Source: JAOABC01 sp041287495 (GTDB lineage Bacteria > Aquificota > Aquificia > Aquificales > Hydrogenothermaceae). From it: a stretch of DNA of 64,000 bases. The stretch is taken from positions 21,437-85,436 of the forward strand of contig JBEULE010000019.1 of the NCBI GenBank assembly GCA_041287495.1. Direction: 5' to 3'. Below are positions 1 through 8,233 of the stretch, piece after piece; the stretch's first letter is position 1, and each line of letters starts with the position of its first letter. A program made the translations under genes and the position numbers. Under the pieces are notes generated by a model that was not told where the DNA came from, searched no databases, and saw only the letters and a program-made list of their open reading frames with translations.

Positions 1-336
1 ATAAATATATATTATCCGTTTTATAGAACAAAATTATATCCTGTTATCTCAAAAGATGGAGATATACTGTATCTAAATTATGATGATTTAAAGAAAATGC
101 CTTCTTTTGAGTTAGAAAATAAGACAGCAGGAGATTTTGCCAAAAGTTTTAGATTCAGTGTTGACCCTTCTGATAAACTTACAACTGCGTATAAGATGAT
201 GTTAAAAAATAATTTAGAAGAAATTCCAGTTGTATATAATAACACATTTGTGGGGTTGTTAAAGAGGGATATAATAGATAGTATAATAAAAAGCAGAATG
301 GGAGAGGAAGATGAAAGCTCTTCTTATAGAAGATGA
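1..336 (+). CDS. CBS-domain protein, C-terminal part (cut by window edge)
   Basis: The frame is open from base 1 to the stop at 334-336, so this is the last 111 residues of a longer protein that begins outside the window. The visible part reads as the end of one CBS motif (YPVISKDGDILYL, then a DLKKMP segment) followed by a nearly complete second one (SVDPSDKL...NLEEIPVVYNN..VGLLKRDI). CBS pairs bind adenine nucleotides and usually regulate an attached domain. The DLKKMP stretch resembles the CBS pair of M50/site-2-protease-like proteins, so the missing N-terminus could be such a protease; that is inference. It overlaps the next gene by 26 bases, suggesting translational coupling. Confidence 0.7.
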   Translation: MNIYYPFYRTKLYPVISKDGDILYLNYDDLKKMPSFELENKTAGDFAKSFRFSVDPSDKLTTAYKMMLKNNLEEIPVVYNNTFVGLLKRDIIDSIIKSRMGEEDESSSYRR

Positions 337-985
337 TAAGATATTATCTGACCAGATAAAGAAAAGATTAGAAGATATGGAGTTTGATGTTTTTCAAGCT
401 TTTGATGGTGAAGAGGCTATTAGTTATCTTGATTATGATACTTACGATATTATAATACTTGACCTTATGCTTCCTAAATTACATGGTTATCAGATATTAG
501 AGAAGATAAAAGCAAAAAATATTCAAACTCCGGTTATTATACTAAGTGCAAAATCAGATGTAGAAGATAAAGTTAAAGGGCTTTCAATTGGAGCAGATGA
601 CTATCTTACGAAACCCTTTAGCTTTCCAGAACTTATTGCCAGAATAAACGCACTACTTAGAAGAAGTAAAAAGTTTGAAGATGTAACAAAATTAAAGTAT
701 GAAGATTTAACTATAGACCTTGTCAAAAAGGAAGTTAAAAGGGGAGATAAAAAGATAGATTTAACTGTAAAAGAGTTTGACCTTTTAAGATATCTAGTTG
801 AAAATGCAGAGAAGATAGTAACAAGAAATATGATACTTGAGAATGTGTTTGATATAAATTTTGATATAGAGAGTAATATAGTAGATGTCCATATACACAG
901 ACTAAGAGAGAAGATAGACAAAAAATTTGATAAGAAACTTATCCACACAGTCCGTGGTTTTGGTTATGTCCTTAAAGGTAGCTAA
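311..985 (+). CDS. OmpR/PhoB-family response regulator
   Basis: A 224-aa two-domain DNA-binding regulator. The receiver domain (about residues 1-115) has the acidic pair E7/D8-D9, the phospho-acceptor D51 in IIILDLMLP, and the conserved K in LTKPF. The winged-helix effector domain (about 125-222) shows the family pattern LTVKEFDLLRYL and VDVHIHRLREKID...TVRGFGYVL. The start overlaps the upstream CBS gene and the stop overlaps the following kinase, so the three are probably co-translated. Phosphorylation by the adjacent kinase is expected from gene order. The stimulus and target promoters cannot be told from the sequence. Confidence 0.95.
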   Translation: MKALLIEDDKILSDQIKKRLEDMEFDVFQAFDGEEAISYLDYDTYDIIILDLMLPKLHGYQILEKIKAKNIQTPVIILSAKSDVEDKVKGLSIGADDYLTKPFSFPELIARINALLRRSKKFEDVTKLKYEDLTIDLVKKEVKRGDKKIDLTVKEFDLLRYLVENAEKIVTRNMILENVFDINFDIESNIVDVHIHRLREKIDKKFDKKLIHTVRGFGYVLKGS

Positions 986-2336
986 ATTCTATAAAAAGAT
1001 AGCATTCAGAGTTATCCTACTCTATACAGCTATAATATTTCTATCATTTTTAGTCCTATTTTTCATGGTTTACTCTTTTTTTGAAGTTTATTTAGATAAC
1101 AGAGCAAAAGAGCAACTTCTTGAAAAGGCAAAATCTTACAAAATACTATACAAGCAGGAAAAGTTAGACGGATTATTGAAACAGCTAAAGAAAGAAGCAG
1201 AGGTATTAAATATATCAGAACAGTTTTTCAAAGTTTATAAAAATGGAAATGAGATTTTGACAGTCGGAGAATTCTATACAGATATACCTTTAAAAGATGT
1301 TATTCATAAAAGGCCAGATTATTACTCTTTTATGGTTATAAACAACTACTACATTTTGATATATAAATTATCAAACAGATATATCCTTGTTATTGGAAAA
1401 TCTATGTTTGCAAACAATAAGCTTTTAAATAGACTTCAGGAGATATTCTACATATCTTCTGCAATAGCTTTCCTTATCTCTGTTGTAGGAGGATTGTTAA
1501 TCGCGGCTACGATAACCAGAAAACTGAAAAAGATATCGGAGACTGCGAAGGATATATCCAGTAGTATGGATTTAAACCGAAGAATCAAGACAACCGGAAG
1601 CGGAGATGAAATTGATGACCTTTCAACAGTGATAAACACATTACTTGACAGAATTCAGATTCTTGTAAATACGGTAAAAGAGACATCTGAAAGTATAGCC
1701 CATGACCTTAAAACGCCCATTGCAAGGATTCGTTCATCTATAGAGAATGCAATCATGAAAAACAGTCTACCTAAGGAGTGTAGTGACCTTTTGGGATATG
1801 TTCTTGAAGAAACAGAGATAATAAACCAGATGATAGCAGACCTTTTGACTATATCAAAGATAGAATCTGGAGCTTATAAATTAAAATCTGAAAAAATGGA
1901 TCTTTCTGAAGCAGTTTTTAAATTATGTCAACTCTTTAAAGATTATGGAGCTTCAAAGAAAGTAAAGGTTGAATGTGATATAGAAAAAAATATAGAGATT
2001 TTAGCAGACCCTAAATTACTTTCAAGAGCGATAGTAAACCTTATAGATAATGCTATTAAATTTAACGTAGAGAATGGAAAAGTGTTTATATCTTTAAAGA
2101 GAGAGGAAAATAACATTGTTATTAAAGTAGAAGATACAGGAGTTGGTATTCCAGAGGATAAAATAGACAAAATATTTGAGAAATTTTTTATGTTAGATGA
2201 AAGTAGGTCTGTTTATGGAAGTGGTTTAGGTTTAAGTTTAGTAAAAGCAGTAATAGAAGCCCACAAAGGGCAGATAAAAGTTTTTAGTAAAGAAGGGGAA
2301 GGGACAACCTTTGAAGTGATTTTACCTGTTGGTTAA
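966..2336 (+). CDS. Sensor histidine kinase
   Basis: Membrane-bound kinase partner of the regulator just upstream. The ATG at 966 overlaps the regulator's end by 20 bases and sits just before the first membrane helix; a longer reading from 927 is possible but less natural. Order: transmembrane helix (about 15-38), an extracytoplasmic sensor of roughly 120 residues, second helix (about 160-180), HAMP linker, HisKA domain with H246 in SIAHDLKTP, then the ATPase domain with N box NLIDNAIKF, G1 box DTGVGIP and G2 box GSGLGLSLV. No clear Shine-Dalgarno precedes 966, in keeping with coupled translation. The signal sensed is unknown. Confidence 0.93.
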   Translation: MSLKVAKFYKKIAFRVILLYTAIIFLSFLVLFFMVYSFFEVYLDNRAKEQLLEKAKSYKILYKQEKLDGLLKQLKKEAEVLNISEQFFKVYKNGNEILTVGEFYTDIPLKDVIHKRPDYYSFMVINNYYILIYKLSNRYILVIGKSMFANNKLLNRLQEIFYISSAIAFLISVVGGLLIAATITRKLKKISETAKDISSSMDLNRRIKTTGSGDEIDDLSTVINTLLDRIQILVNTVKETSESIAHDLKTPIARIRSSIENAIMKNSLPKECSDLLGYVLEETEIINQMIADLLTISKIESGAYKLKSEKMDLSEAVFKLCQLFKDYGASKKVKVECDIEKNIEILADPKLLSRAIVNLIDNAIKFNVENGKVFISLKREENNIVIKVEDTGVGIPEDKIDKIFEKFFMLDESRSVYGSGLGLSLVKAVIEAHKGQIKVFSKEGEGTTFEVILPVG

Positions 2337-2397
2337 TTGTTTATTTAACATTTTGATATATAATTTTCTTTTAATAATTTTGGAGGTTATTGTAGGT

Positions 2398-3720
2398 ATG
2401 ACAGTTTTGGCGTTTTTGATATTACTTGGAGTTTTGATAACTATACATGAACTTGGACATTTTCTTTTCGCAAGGCTCTTTGGTGTTAAGGTAGAGTCCT
2501 TTTCTATAGGTTTTGGTCCTCCTATTTTTAAATGGAAGGGAAAGGATGACACTGTTTATCAGATTGCTGCTATACCTCTTGGTGGATATGTGAAGATGTA
2601 TGGTGAAGACTCTATGACAGAACCAGTTCAGGGAAGTGTTAATAAGGAAGCATTTTCTGACCCAAAGTCTTTCCATTCAAAACCTAATTGGCAGAAGATG
2701 TTGATAGCATTTGCCGGACCACTTTTTAATATAATTTTAGCAGTTATACTTTTTATAGTTGTTTATATGGTAGGAATTAAAGAACCTGCTTATCTTTCTC
2801 AACCTGTTGAAGTTGGATATGTTGAGAAAAATTCCTTTGCAGATAAAGCTGGAATAAAACCTTTTGATAAGATTGTTAAAATAGATGATAAAGATGTAAA
2901 AAACTGGAAAGAGTTTATGATGGAGATAAGCCTTAAATCTAGTAAAACAGCTGTTTTTACTATTGAGAGAAATGGAGAAATACAAAAGATAGCTGTAAAT
3001 ATTCCACAGGACCTAACAAAGGATAGTATAGGTATATCTCCTTTGATACCTGCTAAAGTCGGAACTGTAATGGAAAACTCTCCTGCAAAGAAAGCTGGAT
3101 TACAGAAAGGAGATATTATAATAGGTGTAAATGGTAGGCCTATCAATAGTTGGTATGAGTTTGCAGAGTATATGATGAGTATAAAAGATTCTAATCCTAT
3201 CAATCTTATAGTAAAAAGAGGTGAAAAGGTATTTAGTGTTTTTGTTAATCCTGAATACAATCAAGAACTTAAAAAATATACTATAGGTATATCACCAGCA
3301 TTTGATCAGAGAGTTGTAAAATATTCATTTAGTGAAGCTGTTAATAAAGGAATAGAAAAAACAGTAGAGCTTACGGGAGCTATATACGGAGTTGTGAAAG
3401 GATTGATAACTGGTGAGGTATCTTTTAAAACTCTCGGAGGACCTCTCTCTATAGCAAAATTTTCTGGTGAAGCCTTAGAGACTGGTATTACAACCTTTTT
3501 ATTTGCCATGGCATTTATGTCTCTACAACTTGGATATCTTAATCTTTTACCTATTCCAGTTTTAGATGGGGGACTTATCCTTATCCTTCTAATAGAGACT
3601 ATCATAAGAAGACCACTTCCAGAAAAAGCGAAAGAATATTTAGCTTACTTTGGTTTTGCTTTACTTGGAACATTGATGATATATGTCATTTTCAACGATA
3701 TACTTAGAGTGTTAACATAA
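2398..3720 (+). CDS. rseP: RseP-type site-2 zinc metalloprotease
   Basis: Intramembrane protease of family M50B, 440 aa. I chose the ATG at 2398, which follows GGAGG and puts the zinc site HELGH at residues 17-21 inside the first membrane helix; the reading from the TTG at 2329 adds an atypical N-terminus. After the first helices come two PDZ domains (about 125-205 and 210-290), then the second catalytic motif NLLPIPVLDGG in the C-terminal membrane region. Family members cut anti-sigma factors or leftover signal peptides within the membrane. It follows the two-component system closely, but a functional link is not shown. Confidence 0.93.
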   Translation: MTVLAFLILLGVLITIHELGHFLFARLFGVKVESFSIGFGPPIFKWKGKDDTVYQIAAIPLGGYVKMYGEDSMTEPVQGSVNKEAFSDPKSFHSKPNWQKMLIAFAGPLFNIILAVILFIVVYMVGIKEPAYLSQPVEVGYVEKNSFADKAGIKPFDKIVKIDDKDVKNWKEFMMEISLKSSKTAVFTIERNGEIQKIAVNIPQDLTKDSIGISPLIPAKVGTVMENSPAKKAGLQKGDIIIGVNGRPINSWYEFAEYMMSIKDSNPINLIVKRGEKVFSVFVNPEYNQELKKYTIGISPAFDQRVVKYSFSEAVNKGIEKTVELTGAIYGVVKGLITGEVSFKTLGGPLSIAKFSGEALETGITTFLFAMAFMSLQLGYLNLLPIPVLDGGLILILLIETIIRRPLPEKAKEYLAYFGFALLGTLMIYVIFNDILRVLT

Positions 3721-3757
3721 AATATATTAAATATATTTTTATATATGGAGTATTTAT

Positions 3758-4237
3758 ATGGCTACAAGAGTAGGTATAATTGTTTTAAGTGGAACATTGG
3801 ATAAAGTTATGCCAGCTTTCATAATCGGAACAACAGCAGCTTCTATGGGTATGGAAGTAGGTATGTTTTTTAGCTTTTATGGACTTAATGCAATTCACAG
3901 AGAAAAACATAAAAATCTTAAAGTATCTCCTATTGGTAATCCAGCAATGCCTATGCCTATAACTGTTCCACAAATTATTACAGTTATGCCGGGTATGATG
4001 GATTTTGCCACATCTATGATGAAAGGAATGATGAAGAAACACAAATTCCCATCTTTGGAAAAACTTATTCAAGATGCTAAGGATTTAGATGTTAAACTGT
4101 TTCCATGTCAAACCGCCATGACACTTTTTGGTTATAAATATGAAGATCTGATTGATGGTGTAGAAAAACCTGTTGGTGCTGCAACATTCTTAAACTTTGT
4201 AAATGCTGGAAATAAATCGTTAGTTTTAAATTTTTGA
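3758..4237 (+). CDS. DsrE/DsrF-like family protein (DsrE2 type)
   Basis: A 159-aa protein of the DsrE2 group: N-terminal IIVLSGTLDKVMPAFIIGTTAASMG, the motif MFFSFYGLN, a methionine-rich central part (MPGMMDF, MMKGMMKK) and one cysteine in LFPCQTAM. DsrE2 proteins often sit in sulfur-oxidation loci and may carry sulfane sulfur or associate with the membrane. The single cysteine is the likely reactive residue (inference). The gene stands alone behind an AT-only palindrome (3718-3740 region) with a GGAG upstream of the start. Its last 12 bases overlap the 3' end of the opposing glycosyltransferase gene. Confidence 0.85.
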   Translation: MATRVGIIVLSGTLDKVMPAFIIGTTAASMGMEVGMFFSFYGLNAIHREKHKNLKVSPIGNPAMPMPITVPQIITVMPGMMDFATSMMKGMMKKHKFPSLEKLIQDAKDLDVKLFPCQTAMTLFGYKYEDLIDGVEKPVGAATFLNFVNAGNKSLVLNF

Positions 4238-5128
4238 TGAATTGCTAGTTAAATTAGTAGATGAAAAGGTTAAAAATCTATCTATTCTAAATCCTCTCTT
4301 TAACACAGATAATATACTTCTTTTATCTAGGATTATTGATGGATTTTCTTTTATAGCTGCGAATAAAATTTTCCAACCGGTTAGAAGATTTCCAAATCTT
4401 AAATTTATATCTGCAATATGAAAAAGAAAATCGGCTTTATAATTTTTTGGAATTTTTTCTTTGTAATCTTCATAGACTTTTAAAGTTGAGTAGAGCATCC
4501 TTATATTTCTACTTGTTCTGTTTCTATGTTCTCTCATTCGGACTTTATTATTGTCTAAAATCTTTATTTTTAAACCTTTTAAGTAACTTCTTATAAATAT
4601 TTCCCAATCTTCTCTGAGTATTATATCCTCCCTGTATCCTAAAAATGCCTCTTTCCTGAATCCAGAAGCAGAAGGATAACCAATCTGCCCAGAGAAGATA
4701 ATTTTACCAACATCTTTAGGTATATTCTTCTTTGATACCCTTCTGATATTACTATCTTCGTCTATAAATGTTCTTGGAAATGAATATACGATGTCGTTAT
4801 ACTCAAGCTCTATTATTGATTTTTCTATATAATCTTTTTCCCACTCATCATCATAGTCTAAAAAAAATATAAATTTACCTTTCGCATTTTCAGCACCAAT
4901 GTTTCTACTGTAAGACCTTTCCATATTCTTTTGGTTTTTTATAATCTTGAGTTTACTGTTTAATATATTTTCAAAATGTTTCTCTATAATTTCTACCGTT
5001 TTATCTGTAGAACAATCATCAACAACTATAATCTCTAAATCTTTAAATGTCTGATTTAAGACAGAGTTTATCGCATTTTTTATAAACTTTTCCCCATTAT
5101 AAACTGGAATAATTACTGTAGCTTCCAT
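4226..5128 (-). CDS. Family 2 glycosyltransferase
   Basis: A 300-aa GT-A fold enzyme. The N-terminus has the GT2 signature ATVIIPVYNGEKFIKNAI with the nucleotide-binding acidic residues in VVDDCSTD. A DYDD motif (FFLDYDDEWE) is the probable metal-binding DxD equivalent, and the catalytic-base region may be LREDWE. Such enzymes transfer sugars from nucleotide-sugar donors to cell-surface glycans or lipids; the acceptor cannot be predicted. It lies 20 bases downstream of moaA on the same strand and overlaps the 3' end of the DsrE-like gene by 12 bases. No other polysaccharide genes are near. Confidence 0.88.
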   Translation of the reverse strand: MEATVIIPVYNGEKFIKNAINSVLNQTFKDLEIIVVDDCSTDKTVEIIEKHFENILNSKLKIIKNQKNMERSYSRNIGAENAKGKFIFFLDYDDEWEKDYIEKSIIELEYNDIVYSFPRTFIDEDSNIRRVSKKNIPKDVGKIIFSGQIGYPSASGFRKEAFLGYREDIILREDWEIFIRSYLKGLKIKILDNNKVRMREHRNRTSRNIRMLYSTLKVYEDYKEKIPKNYKADFLFHIADINLRFGNLLTGWKILFAAIKENPSIILDKRSILSVLKRGFRIDRFLTFSSTNLTSNSSKI

Positions 5129-5148
5129 AAAGCTATTTTATCACAAAT

Positions 5149-6114
5149 TTAGCCACCTATTGAGGTCATAACTCTTACACAGTCAGAAAATGAGTAGTTT
5201 GATTTCTGTATATTTGCATTAGATATCTCCTTTGCAATTAAAACCTTCTTTATAAAGTTATCAAGATCTTCATCTGTCCCATTTCTAAGAACATCCTTAA
5301 CAGGAATTTCTTCATCAGTCCGTAAACACAGTTTTATCCTTCCCTCTGGTGTTAATCTTAGTTTTGAACATCCATCACAGAATGGATTAGATATAGGTGT
5401 TATGAATCCTATTTTTACTTTATAATCTGGAATCTCATAAACTCTCGCAGCTCCACTTCCTATGGAAGTAGTAGGAATTAGTTTCCCAAATTTTTGCTCT
5501 ATCTTTTCTTTTATCTGTTCTAAGGGTCTTACCATATCTAAATTCCATCGAATAGAACCTTGTCCTAGCGGCATCATCTCTATAAATCTAACTTCAACAT
5601 CATACTCTATAGCAAAATCTACAAAATCTAAAGCTTCATCTTCATTTAATCCTTTTATTATAACTGCATTTACTTTTATAGGTTTAAATCCAAGTTTCTT
5701 CGATACTTTTATTCCTTCTATTACATCTTCTAAATTTCCTTTTGTTATTCTGTAAAACAAATCCGGTTTTAAACTATCTATACTTATATTTAACCTCTTT
5801 AGTCCAGCTTTTTTTAATTTTTTTGCATGTTGAGATAAAGTTATTCCATTTGTTGTCATACCTATGTCTTCAATCTCAGGTATATCAGAAATCATCTTTA
5901 TAAGTTTCTCTATCTGAGGTCTTAATAAAGGTTCTCCTCCTGTTATTCTGACTTTCTTTAAGCCATACTTTGTCATTGCTTTCACAAGTCTTGTTATCTC
6001 TTCGTATCTTAGAATCTCATCATGGGGAATAAACTCCATATTGTCTGGTCTACAGTAAAAACATTTGAGATTACATTTATCAGTCACTGATATTCTAAGG
6101 TACGATATTTCCAT
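5149..6114 (-). CDS. moaA: GTP 3',8-cyclase MoaA
   Basis: First enzyme of molybdopterin synthesis, a radical SAM protein that rearranges GTP to 3',8-cyclo-7,8-dihydro-GTP. The N-terminal iron-sulfur motif is CNLKCFYC (CxxxCxxC, residues 14-21). The GTP-side cluster motif is CDGCSKLRLTPEGRIKLCL near residues 246-264. The protein ends in GG, as expected for MoaA, whose C-terminal double glycine takes part in catalysis. At 321 aa it is full length. moeA lies 13 kb away in this window, so the cofactor genes are scattered. Confidence 0.96.
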   Translation of the reverse strand: MEISYLRISVTDKCNLKCFYCRPDNMEFIPHDEILRYEEITRLVKAMTKYGLKKVRITGGEPLLRPQIEKLIKMISDIPEIEDIGMTTNGITLSQHAKKLKKAGLKRLNISIDSLKPDLFYRITKGNLEDVIEGIKVSKKLGFKPIKVNAVIIKGLNEDEALDFVDFAIEYDVEVRFIEMMPLGQGSIRWNLDMVRPLEQIKEKIEQKFGKLIPTTSIGSGAARVYEIPDYKVKIGFITPISNPFCDGCSKLRLTPEGRIKLCLRTDEEIPVKDVLRNGTDEDLDNFIKKVLIAKEISNANIQKSNYSFSDCVRVMTSIGG

Positions 6115-6214
6115 CTTAATCTCCTTAAATTTAATTAAAAAATATTATTGCTTTTTTGTCAATTTGACAAGATTGAAATAACGACAGAGTGCTACAAAAA
6201 AGTGCATCTTTTAC

Positions 6215-6245
6215 TTGACTTTATATAAAAAAGATCTCATACTAT
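6215..6245 (+). promoter_or_regulatory. Promoter of the cold-shock genes
   Basis: TTGACT at 6215-6220 is followed by CATACT at 6238 (17-base spacer) or TACTAT at 6240 (19-base spacer). Transcription would start near 6250, giving a leader of about 140 bases before the first cold-shock gene. Confidence 0.55.
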
Positions 6246-6246
6246 T

Positions 6247-6356
6247 TTCTATTAAAAATAGAAGATGTTTAAAGAAGTACCACTTCAGAAGGGGGAAATC
6301 CAAATCTAATGTCCCGCAAAAAAGTAGTGTTTCTTTAAACCTCTTCTAAGAAGAGG
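6247..6356 (+). ncRNA. Structured 5' leader of the cold-shock genes
   Basis: Three nested or successive palindromes lie between the promoter and the first csp gene. Arm pairs: TTCTATT with AATAGAA (6247-6263); GTTTAAAGAA (6267-6276) with TTCTTTAAAC (6331-6340), extended by CACT/AGTG inside; and CCTCTTC with GAAGAGG (6340-6356) around a three-base loop, followed by AATTTTT. The last hairpin looks like an intrinsic terminator placed just before the csp ribosome-binding site. Long structured leaders are known for cold-shock mRNAs as temperature-responsive elements; attenuation here is inference. Confidence 0.55.
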
Positions 6357-6390
6357 AATTTTTAATTAATTTTTTGGAGGTTTTAGTTAC

Positions 6391-6597
6391 ATGCGTATCA
6401 CAGGTACAGTTAAGTGGTTCAACTCAAAGAAGGGTTTTGGTTTCATCACAAGAGATGATGGCCAAGGAGACATTTTTGTTCATTTTTCAGCTATCCAGTC
6501 AAGAGGATTCAAAACTCTTGAAGAGGGACAGAAAGTAGAGTTCGAAGTTGTTAAGGATGAAAAAGGTCCTAAAGCAGCTAATGTTGTAAGGTTGTAA
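6391..6597 (+). CDS. Cold-shock protein (CspA family), copy 1
   Basis: A 68-aa single cold-shock domain. Both RNA-binding motifs are present: KGFGFITRD (RNP1) and DIFVHFSAI (RNP2), after the typical start GTVKWFNSKKG. Such proteins melt RNA structure and act as RNA chaperones or antiterminators. The start is set by GGAGG ten bases upstream. It forms a pair with the next gene and is preceded by a structured leader that may be self-regulated. Confidence 0.96.
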   Translation: MRITGTVKWFNSKKGFGFITRDDGQGDIFVHFSAIQSRGFKTLEEGQKVEFEVVKDEKGPKAANVVRL

Positions 6598-6610
6598 GGA
6601 GGATTTTAGT

Positions 6611-6817
6611 ATGAGAGTAGTTGGAACAGTTAAATGGTTTGACTCTAAAAAAGGTTTTGGTTTTATAACAAGAGATGATAATGGGCAAGACATATTTGTT
6701 CATTTTTCAGCTATTAAAGGTTCTGGATTTAAAAATTTAGAAGAAGGACAAAAAGTAGAATTTAGTATAGTCCAAGAGGACAAAGGTCCAAGAGCTGTTG
6801 ATGTAGTAAAATTATAA
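6611..6817 (+). CDS. Cold-shock protein (CspA family), copy 2
   Basis: Tandem paralogue of the preceding gene, 68 aa, with the same KGFGFITRD and DIFVHFSAI motifs and GTVKWFDSKKG start. It lies 13 bases downstream with its own GGAGG, so the two are co-transcribed. Differences cluster in the loop after SAI and near the C-terminus, indicating a duplication followed by divergence. A hairpin terminator follows at once. Confidence 0.96.
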   Translation: MRVVGTVKWFDSKKGFGFITRDDNGQDIFVHFSAIKGSGFKNLEEGQKVEFSIVQEDKGPRAVDVVKL

Positions 6818-6825
6818 AAAACTAT

Positions 6826-6847
6826 CCCTCCCTACTGGGAGGGTTTT
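6826..6847. terminator. Bidirectional terminator after csp genes
   Basis: CCCTCCC (6826-6832) pairs with GGGAGGG (6837-6843) around TACT, then TTTT on the plus strand. On the minus strand the hairpin is followed by a T-rich stretch after three bases. The stop codon of the opposing TPR gene (6832-6834) lies in the hairpin. Confidence 0.85.
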
Positions 6848-7317
6848 AAATCTTTAACTTTTTCCTTTATTTTATAGTAGGTGTCAAAATACTCTTCTCT
6901 TTTGTCTAATTTTAACACCATCTCAATATATTTTAAAGCTTCTGTATAATCACCTTTCTCATACAGAACATAGGCAAGATTATTTAAAATATCCGGTCTA
7001 TTTTCTCTCTCTAAAGCTTTTTTATAGTATTCTATAGATTTATCTAAATCACCTTTTTTATAATACAGATTTCCAAGATTAAAGTAGGGTAGGTACCAAT
7101 TTTTATTTTTATTTATGGCTTTTTTATACTCTTTTTCTGCAAGGTCATACATATTTTTCTTTTCATAGATTACACCTAAATCATTGTGTTCCTCTGCTGT
7201 TAACGGGTCATCATAGACTATAATTTTTGGTATGCTACAAGAGGATATGGATATAAGTAGAAAAAAACTACATATTACCTGTAGATAACCAATATAACTT
7301 TTCCTAATTTTTCCCAT
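6832..7317 (-). CDS. TPR-repeat lipoprotein (C-terminal partner of a PA2778-type peptidase)
   Basis: A 161-aa predicted lipoprotein: hydrophobic signal segment ending in lipobox ISSC (C27), then about three tetratricopeptide repeats (HNDLGVIYEKKNMYDLAEKEY, the following YFNLGNLYYKKGDLDKSIEYY-like unit, and a third NNLAYVLYEKGDY unit). TPRs mediate protein contacts. The gene overlaps the end of the C39-like peptidase gene by 43 bases. In the PA2778 family the peptidase and a TPR tail form one polypeptide, so this seems to be the separated tail. Its job is unknown. Confidence 0.8.
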   Translation of the reverse strand: MGKIRKSYIGYLQVICSFFLLISISSCSIPKIIVYDDPLTAEEHNDLGVIYEKKNMYDLAEKEYKKAINKNKNWYLPYFNLGNLYYKKGDLDKSIEYYKKALERENRPDILNNLAYVLYEKGDYTEALKYIEMVLKLDKREEYFDTYYKIKEKVKDLKPSQ

Positions 7318-7769
7318 CTCTCTTCAAACTCTCCATATTCTATAATCTTCTCTGGTTCATAACCAGTATGGGCTATAAATCCTTTTTCATTATAACCAAA
7401 TATAACTATGTAATGGGGTTTTGATACTATCCAGAAACCAAGGTCTATAAGGGCAATAACAGGTTGATTTAAATCAATAAAATGTTTAATTTCCTCAATA
7501 GATGATTTTTTTAACACTGTTTTAAATCCTTTCTCTCTGGCAAAATTTTCTAAATCTGTTATAAGGGCACCTTTTAGTTTATCGTTATAAACATATTTGG
7601 CTATCTCTTCTTGTGGAATATTGTAGCTATAGAAACCTAAAACAGAAGACAGAGATGCAGGTCCACAGAAATCTGTTTTTTGCTTAACAAAGGGAACACT
7701 TTCTATCTGTGTTCCAAATGTGTAGTAAATTAAGCCACTTAAGAATACAAAGCTGAAAAATTTATTCAA
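7275..7769 (-). CDS. C39-like cysteine peptidase (PA2778-like)
   Basis: A 164-aa protein with an N-terminal hydrophobic/signal segment and a papain-like C39 domain. The catalytic cysteine is in DFCGPASLSSVL (C35), the histidine in KPHYIVIFGY, and a following Asn/Asp-type position lies in the next strand. C39 domains cut after double-glycine leaders; stand-alone envelope versions like PA2778 have no established substrate. It lies directly behind a PA2779-like gene and overlaps the TPR lipoprotein gene, matching the PA2779-PA2778 pair seen in other bacteria. Confidence 0.8.
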   Translation of the reverse strand: MNKFFSFVFLSGLIYYTFGTQIESVPFVKQKTDFCGPASLSSVLGFYSYNIPQEEIAKYVYNDKLKGALITDLENFAREKGFKTVLKKSSIEEIKHFIDLNQPVIALIDLGFWIVSKPHYIVIFGYNEKGFIAHTGYEPEKIIEYGEFEERWEKLGKVILVIYR

Positions 7770-7770
7770 A

Positions 7771-8169
7771 TTACCTTATGATTATCTCTTTGTTTAAAAG
7801 TTTTAAGATTACTATAACCAAAAGTATTATTACTAAAACCCCTATTACTGCTCCTATTGCATCACCACCGGCTAAGACTTTGTCAGAAGCTTGTGCCAAC
7901 ATATGTATCTGCTCATCTGACATCTTTGATAGTTTTTCTTTAACTTCTTCCTCAGTTAAGCCGTAAGCTTTCAGTTTCTCTTTTACAAGTTTATTTTCTA
8001 AAGCTCTCTGTATTTTGTTTATCTCGATATCTCTCTGACTTAATACATTCTCCTGTTTAGAAGAAAGTTGTGATTCTACTATTGAAGCACTGGCTGGTGA
8101 TGTTGATAAAAATGTTAAGTATCCTGCCATATATAAAGCTATTACCGGATTTTTAAGTTTTTTTAACAT
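7771..8169 (-). CDS. PA2779-family small membrane protein
   Basis: A 132-aa protein with an N-terminal hydrophobic segment ending near ASA (possible signal peptide, residues 1-28), a charged helical middle with the segment LTEEEVKEKLSKMSDEQ, and a C-terminal transmembrane helix (about 103-125, GGDAIGAVIGVLVIILLVIVIL). The EEV..KL..MSDEQ arrangement before a glycine-led helix is characteristic of the PA2779 family. Its gene is one base upstream of the C39-like peptidase; the small glycine-rich protein may be its substrate or partner (inference). Confidence 0.75.
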   Translation of the reverse strand: MLKKLKNPVIALYMAGYLTFLSTSPASASIVESQLSSKQENVLSQRDIEINKIQRALENKLVKEKLKAYGLTEEEVKEKLSKMSDEQIHMLAQASDKVLAGGDAIGAVIGVLVIILLVIVILKLLNKEIIIR

Positions 8170-8233
8170 CTTCTCAACCTCCTAGTTTAGTTTTAAGCTA
8201 ATTTTAATACACTTTTCGGTAATATGTAAAGTT

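Noticed and set aside
3718..3745. AT-only palindrome AAAATATAT/ATATATTTT as terminator or operator
   Set aside because: Only A-T pairs; too weak for a thermophile and likely by chance in AT-rich DNA.
6340..6365. Terminator of an upstream plus-strand gene
   Set aside because: The nearest gene upstream (moaA) is on the minus strand and diverges; only the csp leader could use the hairpin.
7275..7317. Frameshift error that splits one PA2778-type gene
   Set aside because: The TPR frame has its own start, signal segment and lipobox cysteine, so two separate proteins are more likely, though resequencing would settle it.
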